Shown: piece after piece, positions 1 through 8,161 of the stretch
Numbering within the stretch: the stretch's first letter is position 1
Layout of the letters: every line of letters starts with the position of its first letter
Source of the DNA: Candidatus Cryptobacteroides faecihippi
GTDB taxonomy: Bacteria > Bacteroidota > Bacteroidia > Bacteroidales > UBA932
Length of the DNA: 27,020 nt
NCBI GenBank assembly: GCA_018066065.1
Contig: JAGHSC010000189.1
Coordinates: 1 to 27,020, forward strand
Direction: 5' to 3'
Made by a program: the position numbers and the translations under genes
The notes under the pieces: generated by a model
What the model was told of the DNA's origin: nothing
Databases searched by the model: none
What the model saw: only the letters and a program-made list of their open reading frames with translations

Positions 1-2117
1 ACCAGGTCGCCGATAAGCTTGGTGTAGGTCTCGGCACTGAGCTTCCACTTGTGATACTCGATCCACTTGTAGCGTTCCTGGGATGTCCACTTGTCATAGT
101 CGATGTCCTTGTAGCTCTTGACCTTGGTCGGATGTCCGCTCTCATCAAGGACGCCACGGTCCTTGCTTCTGAAGAGAGAGTAAGGAGGAGTGATCTGGAG
201 GGTTGCGGAGAAGACCGATCCTGCACGAGGATAGATCTGCTGGTCGGTGGAAGTTCTGCTCAGGCTGAGGTTGTAGCTGAGGTTGTGGGACTTGCCATCA
301 TTGAACATGAAGTAGCCATCGAGCCAGTTCTTGAGGTCATAGACCTGCCAGCTGAGACCGTTGTAGAGAGTGAAGTAGTTGTCAGGCCACTTCAGGCGGT
401 TTCCGATTCCGGCGGTGAAGCCATAGACCTGCATGACCCTGGCATTGCTGAGGATACCGATTGCAAGGTAGGAGTCCGTCTGCCTTGAATAGTAGCTCTG
501 GAGCTGGAGGGAAGTAGGCTTCTTTCCAAAGAGCCACGGCTCGGTGAATCCGAACACGAATGACGAGTAGTAGGTACCGTTCGTCTGGAGCTTGATTGAA
601 AGCGTCTGTGCATCTCCAAGCGGAACCGGACGCCAAGCGTTCTTCTCGAACATCCTCGAGGTAGAGAAGTTGTTGAAGTTCACACCGACGGATGCGACGA
701 AGGTGCGCGCGCCCCATCCTCCGGACAGCTCCAGCTGGCTGGAAGGCTTCTCTGTCACATTGTAGACAAGGTCCACAGTGTTGTTCAGCTGGTTAGGGAT
801 GATGGACCAGCCACCATCGCCCATGATGGCCTCAGGGTCGAACTGCCCGAGGGAAGCAATCTCTCGGATGGACCTCTCGAAGTCGCTCTGGCTGAAGAGG
901 TAGCCTGGACGGGTGAATATCTGGCGGCGGACGACCTTTTCATTGGTAAGGTCATTTCCGTTGATGACGATGTTGTTGAGCGTTGCCTGCTTTCCTTCAG
1001 AGATTCGCATCTCCACATCGACGGAATCGCCTTCGACATTAAGCTCGACAGGGGTGACGGAGAAGAACAGGTAGCCGTTGTCGCGATACTGCTTGGACAC
1101 GTCCCTGTCGGTCTGCTTTCCACCGCCATTGAGTCTGTGCTGCATGGTGACGACATCGTAGGCGTCGCCTTTCTTGATCTTGAGGATCTCATTGAGCTGG
1201 TCGGTCGAGTAGACGGAGTTTCCGGTCCATGAGATGTCCCTGAAATAGTATTTCTTTCCCTGGTCGAACTCGAAGTCGATGCCGAGCCTTCCCGGTTCGA
1301 CGTAGTAGATGGAATCCTTGATGATCCTGGCGTCACGGTAGCCGGCTTCGTTGAACTTGCTGATCAGGTTATTCTTGTCGTTTGGATACTCCTTTTCATT
1401 GAACTTCTTGCTGCTGAAGAAGTTGTAAAGTTTCTTGGCCTTAGTCTTCTTCATGGCGCGGGCCAGTGTGAAATCCTTGACTCCCTCATTTCCGGAGAAG
1501 TTGATTTCCTTGATCTTTACCTTCTCGCCACGGTCGACAGCAAAAGTGACCCTGGTACCGTTCCTGACCATCGAGTCCTTCTGGGTCTCGACCTCGACGG
1601 TGCAGTTCATGAATCCTTTCTCAGCGTAGAACCTTTTGATGATGTCGATCGATGTCGACACGACATAATCGGAGCACTCACGTCCCGGGCGGAGATTGAG
1701 TCTCTCGTCCAGATCCTTCTTCTCGCCCTTCTTCACTCCGGTGAAAAGCCATGCGGAGACTCTTGGACGCTCCTGGACCTTCAGCTTGAAGAAAGCGGAA
1801 TCCCCGTTCTCGCTGAGATGGTCGATTTCAAGAGCCACATCCTCGAAGTACCTCTGCATCCAAAGCCTGCGGACCACATTGGAGATGTCCTCTCCCGGAA
1901 CCTTCATGCGGACGCCCTTGTACAGACCCGCAAGAGAGATGATCTGCTCCGCACCGTAGGCACGGTTGCCCTCAACGGTGACGCCTCCGATGATGTACTC
2001 CTTCGGAGAGTCATAGTTGACCTCAACGGGAACAGACTCCTTCCGGGCATCCTGTCCAAAGGACGGAATGGCTGCGGCCAGAAGCAGGAAAAGTGGAACT
2101 ATGTGACGTATCTTCAT
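1..2117 (-). CDS. bamA: Outer membrane protein assembly factor BamA (Omp85), 3' end cut by window
   Basis: BamA is the central outer-membrane pore of the BAM complex, which folds and inserts beta-barrel proteins. I translated the minus strand from the ATG at 2115-2117; the frame stays open to base 1, giving about 705 residues with the C-terminal barrel strands missing. Residues 1-23 form a signal peptide ending near PSFGQ. Repeated POTRA-type segments follow (for example VTVEGN near residue 45 and IVINGND near residue 380). From about residue 457 alternating aromatic/hydrophobic strands (LELSGGWG and onward) mark the Omp85 barrel. The gene follows uppS by 42 bases, and a TAnnTTTG element in that gap suggests it can be transcribed separately. 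The product call is firm; the length cannot be judged because the gene is truncated by the window. Confidence 0.95.
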   Translation of the reverse strand, partial: MKIRHIVPLFLLLAAAIPSFGQDARKESVPVEVNYDSPKEYIIGGVTVEGNRAYGAEQIISLAGLYKGVRMKVPGEDISNVVRRLWMQRYFEDVALEIDHLSENGDSAFFKLKVQERPRVSAWLFTGVKKGEKKDLDERLNLRPGRECSDYVVSTSIDIIKRFYAEKGFMNCTVEVETQKDSMVRNGTRVTFAVDRGEKVKIKEINFSGNEGVKDFTLARAMKKTKAKKLYNFFSSKKFNEKEYPNDKNNLISKFNEAGYRDARIIKDSIYYVEPGRLGIDFEFDQGKKYYFRDISWTGNSVYSTDQLNEILKIKKGDAYDVVTMQHRLNGGGKQTDRDVSKQYRDNGYLFFSVTPVELNVEGDSVDVEMRISEGKQATLNNIVINGNDLTNEKVVRRQIFTRPGYLFSQSDFERSIREIASLGQFDPEAIMGDGGWSIIPNQLNNTVDLVYNVTEKPSSQLELSGGWGARTFVASVGVNFNNFSTSRMFEKNAWRPVPLGDAQTLSIKLQTNGTYYSSFVFGFTEPWLFGKKPTSLQLQSYYSRQTDSYLAIGILSNARVMQVYGFTAGIGNRLKWPDNYFTLYNGLSWQVYDLKNWLDGYFMFNDGKSHNLSYNLSLSRTSTDQQIYPRAGSVFSATLQITPPYSLFRSKDRGVLDESGHPTKVKSYKDIDYDKWTSQERYKWIEYHKWKLSAETYTKLIGDL

Positions 2118-2146
2118 CAAATCGATTCTCTATGTTTTCAAAAATG

Positions 2147-2154
2147 CAAATATA
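2147..2154 (-). promoter_or_regulatory. Bacteroidota -7 element upstream of bamA
   Basis: The minus strand reads TATATTTG here, an exact match to the TAnnTTTG -7 consensus of the Bacteroidota primary sigma factor, 30 bases upstream of the bamA ATG. I see no good TTTG at -33, where the sequence is the end of uppS. It may be an internal promoter supplementing read-through from nadK-uppS. Confidence 0.5.
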
Positions 2155-2159
2155 CGCAA

Positions 2160-2885
2160 TTATTTGACTTTTCCATAACGTCTGTCACGGTGCGAGTACT
2201 CCAGCAGGGCATCCTTGAAATCCTGCTTCCTGAAGTCAGGCCAGAGCTTGTCGACGAAGAGAAGCTCCGTGTAGGCAGTCTGCCAGAGAAGGTAATTGCT
2301 GATGCGCTGCTCTCCTGAAGTGCGGATCATAAGGTCCGGGTCAGGGATCCCTGCGGTGACAAGATACTTGTCGAGAGCGGACACAGGCAGCCCGGAGATG
2401 CTCTCCGGCGCATTTGAATATTCAAGCGCGAGCTTGGAAGCGGCCTGCATGATGTCCCACTTGCCGCTGTAGCTCAGGAAGACGATGAGGGTCATGCGTG
2501 GGGACTCCCCTGCCGCTGCGGCGGTCCTTTCCTCCGCGCCGCGGATGGCCTCGCGCAGCTCACCACTCAGTCTCGAGAGGTTGCCAAGGACGCGGAAAGC
2601 GATTCCCTTTCCGGCAAGCGACTCGATCTCGTCCGCGATTGCCTTCATCATGAGCCCCATCAGAGTGGAGACCTCCGCCTCCGGACGGGACCAGTTCTCC
2701 TCAGAGAACGCGAACAGGGACAGATACTTGACCCCCGACTCGGCAGCTGCCTCGACACAGGCGCGCACACTTTCAACGCCTTCGGCATGTCCGAAGACCC
2801 TTTCCTTTCCCCTCTGTTTCGCCCAACGGCCGTTTCCATCCATGATGATGGACACGTGGACCGGGACCTTGATGATATCTTCCAT
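2160..2885 (-). CDS. uppS: Isoprenyl transferase (undecaprenyl diphosphate synthase)
   Basis: This cis-prenyltransferase condenses isopentenyl diphosphate onto farnesyl diphosphate to make the C55 carrier lipid used for peptidoglycan and glycan assembly. The 241-residue protein has the usual family length. Visible signatures are MDGNGRWA at residues 15-22, with the catalytic Asp at 16; a following GHAEG (32-36); a late IRTSGEQRISN block; and the WQTAYTELLF segment that lines the active site. The ATG lies 8 bases after the nadK stop, so the two genes are almost certainly co-transcribed, and bamA follows. Grouping uppS with bamA is common in Bacteroidota and ties lipid-carrier supply to envelope assembly. 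Nothing looks unusual. Confidence 0.96.
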   Translation of the reverse strand: MEDIIKVPVHVSIIMDGNGRWAKQRGKERVFGHAEGVESVRACVEAAAESGVKYLSLFAFSEENWSRPEAEVSTLMGLMMKAIADEIESLAGKGIAFRVLGNLSRLSGELREAIRGAEERTAAAAGESPRMTLIVFLSYSGKWDIMQAASKLALEYSNAPESISGLPVSALDKYLVTAGIPDPDLMIRTSGEQRISNYLLWQTAYTELLFVDKLWPDFRKQDFKDALLEYSHRDRRYGKVK

Positions 2886-2893
2886 TTCTGTAA

Positions 2894-3724
2894 TTATCTT
2901 TCTTCCTCGTTCCGGATGTCTTCACCCCAGAACAGTTTCGTGGTCAGAGCCTTGAAGAAGTTCGACTTCCCGAGGCGAACCCTCTTGAGCGAAAACTGTG
3001 CCACCCCGACCTCAAGCTTCGCGGACGGTGCCAGAAGCAGCTCACGGTTGTCCATCGAAAGCTGCACGGAATCATCCCTGGAGCGCATCGAGATGGAGAT
3101 CACCGCAGAGTCAGGGACGACAAGCGGACGCACATTCAAGTTGTGCGGAGCGACCGGCGCGATGATCAGGACCTTCGCATCAGGCGAGCAGATCGGGCCG
3201 CCGGCGCTCAATGAATATGCAGTCGATCCGGAGCTGGTGGCCACAAGCAGGCCATCCGCCCAGTAGGCAGGGAGAGGGTCCCCATCGATGGAGACTTCGA
3301 TGCCGAGGATGGCTGCCCCCGTCCTGTGGACACAGACTTCATTCAGTGAATATGGCCAGAAATCGGAGCCGGACTCGAGGATCTTGCCGTCGACCGACGT
3401 GCGGACCAACCCTCTGTCCTCCAGTTCATACCTGCCGGAAAGCAGCGCCTCGCAGGCTTCCTCGGGGCTGTACTCGGAAAGGAATCCAAGCCGCCCCAGA
3501 TTGATGCCAAGGACCGGTATGCCGGAATCGCCGACCCTCTTCGAGGCCGACAGGAAAGTGCCGTCCCCACCGACGCTGAGCAGCATGTCGACACCTTCCT
3601 TGAGATCGGAGGCATCGTGAACCCTCTTGATTCCGAACGAGGCATCACGGAGGCGTCCGAGCATGGAGACAAGACGCGCGTCCTCCAGCATGGAGTCGTT
3701 TCTGGTGTAGATTCCTAGGTTCAT
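2894..3724 (-). CDS. nadK: NAD kinase
   Basis: NadK phosphorylates NAD+ to NADP+ using ATP and sets the cellular NADP(H) pool. The 276-residue protein carries the diagnostic GGDGT motif at residues 52-56 followed by FLSASK, an NLGRLGFLSEY block, the conserved NE pair in SLNEVCVHR, and the glycine/serine-rich substrate loop ATSSGSTAYSLSAGGP. Length and motif order fit the bacterial family. The ATG at 3722-3724 is the first in frame and lies just downstream of a TAnnTTTG element facing left. It heads the minus-strand unit nadK-uppS-bamA and is divergent from pdxJ, with 107 bases between the two start codons. Confidence 0.96.
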   Translation of the reverse strand: MNLGIYTRNDSMLEDARLVSMLGRLRDASFGIKRVHDASDLKEGVDMLLSVGGDGTFLSASKRVGDSGIPVLGINLGRLGFLSEYSPEEACEALLSGRYELEDRGLVRTSVDGKILESGSDFWPYSLNEVCVHRTGAAILGIEVSIDGDPLPAYWADGLLVATSSGSTAYSLSAGGPICSPDAKVLIIAPVAPHNLNVRPLVVPDSAVISISMRSRDDSVQLSMDNRELLLAPSAKLEVGVAQFSLKRVRLGKSNFFKALTTKLFWGEDIRNEEER

Positions 3725-3752
3725 CTATGAAGCTTGATTGTGATTGAGAATT

Positions 3753-3760
3753 CAAAAATA
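3753..3760 (-). promoter_or_regulatory. -7 element for the nadK-uppS-bamA unit
   Basis: The minus strand reads TATTTTTG, matching TAnnTTTG, 28 bases upstream of the nadK ATG. No clear -33 TTTG is visible at the proper distance. The position where its -33 would fall overlaps the spacer of the pdxJ promoter on the other strand, so the two divergent promoters are interleaved. Confidence 0.5.
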
Positions 3761-3768
3761 ACACAAAC

Positions 3769-3801
3769 TTTGCTAAAACTGAACATTAATCACTACTTTT
3801 G
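3769..3801 (+). promoter_or_regulatory. Bacteroidota promoter for pdxJ
   Basis: A TTTG -33 element at 3769-3772 and a TACTTTTG -7 element at 3794-3801 are separated by 21 bp, a good match to the Bacteroidota housekeeping promoter. The expected transcript start lies around 3807, about 25 bases before the pdxJ ATG. Confidence 0.7.
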
Positions 3802-3831
3802 CACTTATAACTATTGAAACGGACAAAGCGA

Positions 3832-4551
3832 ATGACAAGACTCAGTGTCAACATCAACAAGATAGCCACCATCAGGAACGCAAGAGGTGGCAACATGCCT
3901 GACGTGGAGAAGGCAGCCATCGACTGCGAGACCTTCGGAGCAGAAGGCATCACAGTCCATCCAAGGCCGGACGAGAGACACATCCGCTACGCAGATGTCA
4001 GGGCCATCAGACCTAACGTAAGGACCGAGTTCAACATCGAGGGAAACCCCATCCCGAGCTACATCGACCTGGTCCTCGAAGTGGTTCCCGACCAGGTGAC
4101 CCTCGTTCCTGACGCCCATGATGCAATCACTTCCAATGCAGGATGGGACACATTGGCGAACAAGGAATTCCTCACAGACGTATGCCGCAGGTTCAAGGAG
4201 AAGGGAATCCGCACTTCAATATTCATCGACCCGGACCCTGCCATGGCCGAGGGTGCCGCAGCATGCGGTGCCGACAGGGTGGAGCTCTACACCGCCGGCT
4301 ACGCAGCCGACTATTCCAAGGACCGCGAAAAGGCAATAGCCCCCTATCTTGCCGCCGCCCTCAGGGCAAGGGAGCTTGGTCTCGGGCTCAATGCAGGACA
4401 CGATCTCAGCCTCGAGAATCTCCAGTACTACATCGAAACCATCCCTTGGACAGACGAGGTTTCCATCGGACATGCGATCATCTGCGATGCCATTTACATG
4501 GGACTGGAGAAAACAATCCAGGCTTATCTTTCGAAGATCAAGATTTTTTAA
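3832..4551 (+). CDS. pdxJ: Pyridoxine 5'-phosphate synthase
   Basis: PdxJ closes the last ring-forming step of DXP-dependent vitamin B6 synthesis, joining 3-amino-2-oxopropyl phosphate and 1-deoxy-xylulose 5-phosphate into pyridoxine 5'-phosphate in the cytosol. The 239-residue protein begins MTRLSVNINKIATIRNARGG, the conserved family N-terminus with the NIN substrate-binding segment. It continues with HPRPDERHIR, the NIEGNP segment, VPDQVTLVPD, and a C-terminal LNAGHDLSLEN and SIGHAII. The frame is open from a TTG at 3814, but the ATG at 3832 matches the family start and sits properly behind the promoter, so I chose it. The gene is monocistronic or leads weakly into ompH, which has its own promoter. 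Confidence 0.96.
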   Translation: MTRLSVNINKIATIRNARGGNMPDVEKAAIDCETFGAEGITVHPRPDERHIRYADVRAIRPNVRTEFNIEGNPIPSYIDLVLEVVPDQVTLVPDAHDAITSNAGWDTLANKEFLTDVCRRFKEKGIRTSIFIDPDPAMAEGAAACGADRVELYTAGYAADYSKDREKAIAPYLAAALRARELGLGLNAGHDLSLENLQYYIETIPWTDEVSIGHAIICDAIYMGLEKTIQAYLSKIKIF

Positions 4552-4560
4552 TTACATTTG
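4529..4560 (+). promoter_or_regulatory. Promoter for the ompH-GT4-LysM unit
   Basis: TACATTTG at 4553-4560 is an exact TAnnTTTG -7 match starting 2 bases after the pdxJ stop. A degenerate TTTCG at 4529-4533 lies 19 bp upstream as a possible -33 element inside the pdxJ 3' end. The predicted leader to the ompH ATG is about 43 bases. Confidence 0.55.
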
Positions 4561-4608
4561 TATCCTTACTTATCCATCGGAATCAAAACAATAAAGAATT
4601 TTTATAAC

Positions 4609-5268
4609 ATGAAACAGACACCACTGATTCTCAGCATCATCGCTCTCGCAGCTGTCGCTGCGCTCGGCATCATCCAGCTCACATCAAACGGATCCGGAAA
4701 GTCCGCAGGCGCCGGTGAAGCAATCGAGGCAAACGCCCAGCCAGGTTCAATCGTATGGTTCGACCTCGACAGAGTCACCAACGAGTATGACATGGCAAAC
4801 GACCTCAGGACCGTCGTAGAGACAAAGGTGCAGAGCATCTCTGACGAAGTCACCAGGAGAGGCAACAAGCTCCAGAGCGACTACAACAAGTTCCAGTCAG
4901 ACCTTGACAAGGGTCTTCTCGTCCGTTCAGTCGCAGAGCAGAGGGGCCAGAAGCTTCAGGAGCAGCAGAACAGCTTCAACAACTATGCAGCCCAGAAGCA
5001 GCAGGAAATCGCAGAGGAGCAGCAGGTCATGATGAACCAGATTGCCGACGCGATCAACACCTTCATCCAGAAGTTCACCGAGGAGAACAAGTATGCCATG
5101 GTGATCTCAACCCAGGGCGGCATCCTTTCAGTCCCTGTAGCTGCAGCATCAGCTGACCTCGACGTCACCGATGCAATCATCGCAGGCCTCAACGCAGAGT
5201 ACGTCAAGAGCAAGGGCAAGACTCCGGCAGCAGAGACAGCTCCTGCAGCCGAAGAAAAGGCAGAATAA
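4609..5268 (+). CDS. OmpH (Skp)-family periplasmic chaperone-like protein
   Basis: OmpH/Skp proteins are periplasmic holdases that escort unfolded outer-membrane proteins to the BAM machine. The 219-residue product starts at ATG 4609 with a hydrophobic stretch (ILSIIALAAVAALGIIQL, about residues 6-23) that looks like an uncleaved membrane anchor or signal. A short polar linker follows, then the family entry strand IVWFDLDRV. A long Gln/Glu/Lys-rich helical coiled coil (about residues 75-160) and a returning strand YAMVISTQGGILSV complete the Skp fold. The tail is low-complexity Ala/Glu/Pro. The frame also runs further upstream to 4558, but that would place the start inside the promoter. It heads a plus-strand unit with a glycosyltransferase and a LysM protein. 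Another ompH may lie beyond the left edge after bamA, so this could be a paralogue. Confidence 0.88.
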   Translation: MKQTPLILSIIALAAVAALGIIQLTSNGSGKSAGAGEAIEANAQPGSIVWFDLDRVTNEYDMANDLRTVVETKVQSISDEVTRRGNKLQSDYNKFQSDLDKGLLVRSVAEQRGQKLQEQQNSFNNYAAQKQQEIAEEQQVMMNQIADAINTFIQKFTEENKYAMVISTQGGILSVPVAAASADLDVTDAIIAGLNAEYVKSKGKTPAAETAPAAEEKAE

Positions 5269-5269
5269 T

Positions 5270-6391
5270 TTGAAAGTCGCGATTCTGTCCTGCTTCTACC
5301 CCTTCCGAGGGGGGATCGCTCAGTTCAACGCTAGCCTGCATCAGGAACTGAGCAAGACCTGCACGGTCAAGGCATTCAACTTCACCAGGCAGTATCCGGA
5401 GATCCTCTTTCCGGGCAAGACTCAATACGTGACATCCGACGATGACGCCGTATCCATCGAGAGCACAGCTCTCCTGGATACGGTTAATCCGTTTACATAC
5501 TGGAAGACCTACAGGAAGATCCTGCAGTGGAAACCGGACCTCGTGGTGATGAGCTACTGGATGTCCTGGTTTGCTCCGTCGCTCGGCTTCATCGCAAGAA
5601 GGCTCAGGAAGCACTGCAAGGTCGTGTCGGTCCTCCACAACGTCATCCCGCATGAGCCGCGTTTCTTCGACGCACCCCTGACAAGATACTTCCTGTCGGG
5701 ATGCAACGGCAACATCTGTCTCTGCGACGAAGTTGCCGCAGACCTTGCGCGCCTCTCGCCGAAAGCGAAGGAACGGACCCTGTTCCACCCGATCTACGAG
5801 CATTTCGGGAGCAAGCTTCCGAAAGACAAGGCGATGGAAGCACTCGGGCTGGACAAAGGGAAGAAGACCCTTCTGTTCTTCGGACTGATCAGGACCTACA
5901 AGGGACTGGACATCCTGCTGAAAGCTTTCGAGGAGCTCGACGACAGCTACCAGCTCGTCATCGCCGGGGAGCCTTACGGGTCCTTCGACAAATACCAGGC
6001 TCTGATTGATTCATCAAAGGGCAAGGACAGGATCCATCTGTTCACCCAGTACATCAAGGATTCCGAGGTCAAGCTCTACTTTTCAGCAGCCGACCTCGTG
6101 GTCCTCCCATACAGGTCAGCGACCCAGAGCGGAATCAATGCCATCGCCTACCACTTCGAGGTACCGATGGTCGTGACAGACACAGGAGGCCTCAGGCAGG
6201 CCGTTGGCGAGACTGGCACAGGACTTGTCGCAGACAAGGCCGAACCGGACCTCATCGTCAAGGAGATCGTGAAGTTCTTCAGCGACACCAACCTTCAGAA
6301 CTTCTGCGGGATCTCGATCAAGTCCGAAAAGGAAAGACTGTCCTGGAAGTCCTTCACCAGAGGGCTGCTTGACTTTTATGACAACCTCTAG
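5270..6391 (+). CDS. Glycosyltransferase, GT4/GT-B family
   Basis: This is a predicted cytosolic retaining GT-B glycosyltransferase that would move a sugar from a nucleotide-sugar onto a surface glycan or lipid acceptor; the substrate cannot be inferred. The protein starts KVAILSCFYPFRGGIAQFN after the initiator, the usual N-terminal Rossmann strand and glycine loop. It has VLHNVIPHE mid-protein, LFFGLIRTYKGLDILLKAF opening the C-terminal domain, VIAGEPYG, and a sugar-nucleotide region with LPYRSATQSG and VVTDTGGL. I start it at TTG 5270, one base after the ompH stop, giving 373 residues. The frame is open upstream to 5171, but that extension is Arg/Gln-rich and simply reads ompH out of frame. 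The spacing points to translational coupling with ompH. Confidence 0.85.
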   Translation: MKVAILSCFYPFRGGIAQFNASLHQELSKTCTVKAFNFTRQYPEILFPGKTQYVTSDDDAVSIESTALLDTVNPFTYWKTYRKILQWKPDLVVMSYWMSWFAPSLGFIARRLRKHCKVVSVLHNVIPHEPRFFDAPLTRYFLSGCNGNICLCDEVAADLARLSPKAKERTLFHPIYEHFGSKLPKDKAMEALGLDKGKKTLLFFGLIRTYKGLDILLKAFEELDDSYQLVIAGEPYGSFDKYQALIDSSKGKDRIHLFTQYIKDSEVKLYFSAADLVVLPYRSATQSGINAIAYHFEVPMVVTDTGGLRQAVGETGTGLVADKAEPDLIVKEIVKFFSDTNLQNFCGISIKSEKERLSWKSFTRGLLDFYDNL

Positions 6392-6395
6392 AAAG

Positions 6396-8105
6396 ATGAA
6401 AAGAAGACTCATATCCACCATTTTGCCGGCCATCATGATGCTCTGCGCAGCAACAGCTGCCAGCGCACAGGGATATTCAAACCCGGGAGTGACGGTCTCC
6501 AAGGAGAAGGTTCGTTCCGAGGGGAAGGTCTACTACTCTCACATTGTACAGGAAAAGCAGACTCTCTTCTCCATCACCAAGGCCTACAACGTCCCGATCG
6601 AGGAGATCTATGCCGCCAACAGGGCGCTTCACCTCGAGACCGAAGGCTTGAAGGCCGGGCAGATCCTTCTCATCCCGATAAAGGATGAGACCTCTGCGGG
6701 GGAAGAGACCGTGCAGAATCAGGACCAGAAGGTCAAGGACGATGGCAAGGGAGATCATTTCTACCACAGAGTCAAGTGGTTCGAGGATCTTGGAGCAATT
6801 GCCCAGAAATACAACGTCTCCAAGAAGTCCATCATGAACATCAACGGGATGACGTCGGAAAAGCTGGAAAGGAAACAGATGCTGAAGATTCCTTACAATC
6901 CGGCAGCATGGGAGGATGTTGCCGTCACCGACGTGAAGCCAGTCGTCACCGAGCCGGAAGGCAATGACGCCGCTGTGCAGGAGGAGACTGAACCTGAAGC
7001 CAAGGAAGAAGAGAAAAAGAAGGGAATTGGAGACTACCTTGAAGACATCTTCAGCAGAGCCGGCAAGAATGAGATCAATGTCAACATCGCCCTGCCGCTC
7101 AATTCTCAGAAAACCGCAAACCAGCAGATGATGGATTTCTACTGCGGTGCGCTGCTTGCGTCCAAGGACCTCAGCAGGAATGGTGTAAAGCTCGACCTCA
7201 GCGTCTACGACATCGCAGGTGGAGCCATGCCGATCACAAGGGAGAAGTTCGCGGAAAGTGACTTCACGATCGGGCCCGTTGCAAACTCGGACATAATGAA
7301 AGCAGTCGCCTCCTGCAACGGAGAGTCATGGATCATCTCACCTCTCGACCCTAAGGCCGAGGCAATCGCCGACACCGTCAGGAACGTGATCCACACTCCG
7401 ACCTCGGTCGGAACACAGATCCACGACATGATGAGCTGGATCAAGGAAGACATGAAAAACGGCGACAAGGTCATCGTTATCACCCAGAAGGGCGGTACTG
7501 TCTCAAGCTACACCAGATCCATCCTTGACGCAGTGAACATGTCCGGGATCGGTGTGTCCACCATCTCGTTCAATGTGCTCGAAGGCAGGAACATCATGAC
7601 GACGATGTCGAATGCCATGAATGCTTCAGGAAGCAACAGGATCATAGTCGCATCGGACAACAAGCCATTCGTCATGGAAGCAGTGCGAAACATCTTCCTT
7701 GTGGCCTCAAGCAAGAAGGTTGACGTACAGCTCTACGGAACGGCCAAGCTCAGGACCTTCGAGGGGAATGATGGTCTTGACATTGCCCAGATGCATTCAA
7801 TCAACACTCACATTTCGTGCGCCTATTTTGTCGACTACGATTCGAAGGATGTGCAGTCGTTCCTCTACCAGTACAGGGCTCTGTACAACACAGAACCTAG
7901 TCCTTCTGCGTTCCAGGGCTATGACGTCCTGTCATTCTTCACCACGCTCTCACAGAAGCATGGCAGCAAGTTGCAGGAGGGAGAAAGGATTCATGGACTT
8001 CAGTCCGACCTCAAGCTCAAAGGAAAGGAAAACGGAGGCTACGTCAATTCAGCAGTCAGACGAGTCCTCTACGCACCTGACTACACGGTAAGGGTCATCC
8101 GCTGA
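6396..8105 (+). CDS. Secreted protein with two LysM domains and a periplasmic-binding-like C-terminal domain
   Basis: The 569-residue protein begins at ATG 6396 with a clear Sec signal peptide (hydrophobic 5-22, cleavage near ASAQG at 22-26). Residues about 47-94 form a first LysM domain (YSHIVQEKQTLFSITKAYNV to LLIP) and residues about 122-166 a second (HRVKWFEDLGAIAQKYNV to MLKIP). LysM domains bind glycan strands of peptidoglycan. An acidic Glu/Lys linker at 180-210 leads to a domain starting near 226 (NVNIALPLNS) that resembles type-1 periplasmic binding proteins. This layout is known in Bacteroidales, but its ligand is not, and I do not assign one. It starts 4 bases after the GT4 stop; an alternative ATG at 6378 would overlap that gene. 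A role at the cell wall is inference from the domains. Confidence 0.85.
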   Translation: MKRRLISTILPAIMMLCAATAASAQGYSNPGVTVSKEKVRSEGKVYYSHIVQEKQTLFSITKAYNVPIEEIYAANRALHLETEGLKAGQILLIPIKDETSAGEETVQNQDQKVKDDGKGDHFYHRVKWFEDLGAIAQKYNVSKKSIMNINGMTSEKLERKQMLKIPYNPAAWEDVAVTDVKPVVTEPEGNDAAVQEETEPEAKEEEKKKGIGDYLEDIFSRAGKNEINVNIALPLNSQKTANQQMMDFYCGALLASKDLSRNGVKLDLSVYDIAGGAMPITREKFAESDFTIGPVANSDIMKAVASCNGESWIISPLDPKAEAIADTVRNVIHTPTSVGTQIHDMMSWIKEDMKNGDKVIVITQKGGTVSSYTRSILDAVNMSGIGVSTISFNVLEGRNIMTTMSNAMNASGSNRIIVASDNKPFVMEAVRNIFLVASSKKVDVQLYGTAKLRTFEGNDGLDIAQMHSINTHISCAYFVDYDSKDVQSFLYQYRALYNTEPSPSAFQGYDVLSFFTTLSQKHGSKLQEGERIHGLQSDLKLKGKENGGYVNSAVRRVLYAPDYTVRVIR

Positions 8106-8137
8106 CGATAGGATTCAAGATGGGAAAAATCAGTGAT

Positions 8138-8161
8138 GGAGCTTCTCAGCCGAGGAGCTCC
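8138..8161. terminator. Convergent hairpin between the LysM gene and recN
   Basis: GGAGCTTCTC (8138-8147) and GAGGAGCTCC (8152-8161) form a 10-bp stem with one G-U pair and an AGCC loop. The recN stop codon lies in the hairpin. On the minus strand a run of five T follows about 8 bases later; on the plus strand only CTTTG follows. It probably helps end both convergent units, but neither side is a textbook intrinsic terminator. Confidence 0.45.

Noticed and set aside
785..1336. Ser/Thr-rich 183-codon minus-strand frame
   Set aside because: It is an out-of-frame reading of bamA; the in-frame translation shows POTRA and barrel features throughout.
2118..2159. Possible pseudogene or frameshift between uppS and bamA
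   Set aside because: Both proteins are complete at this junction; the gap is a normal 42-base spacer containing a promoter element.
2405..2430. Palindrome GAATATTC, also seen near 13660, 17517 and 26683
   Set aside because: Each copy encodes Glu-Tyr-Ser or similar in a gene. Other Glu-Tyr pairs use GAGTAC, and the copies are not placed like binding sites.
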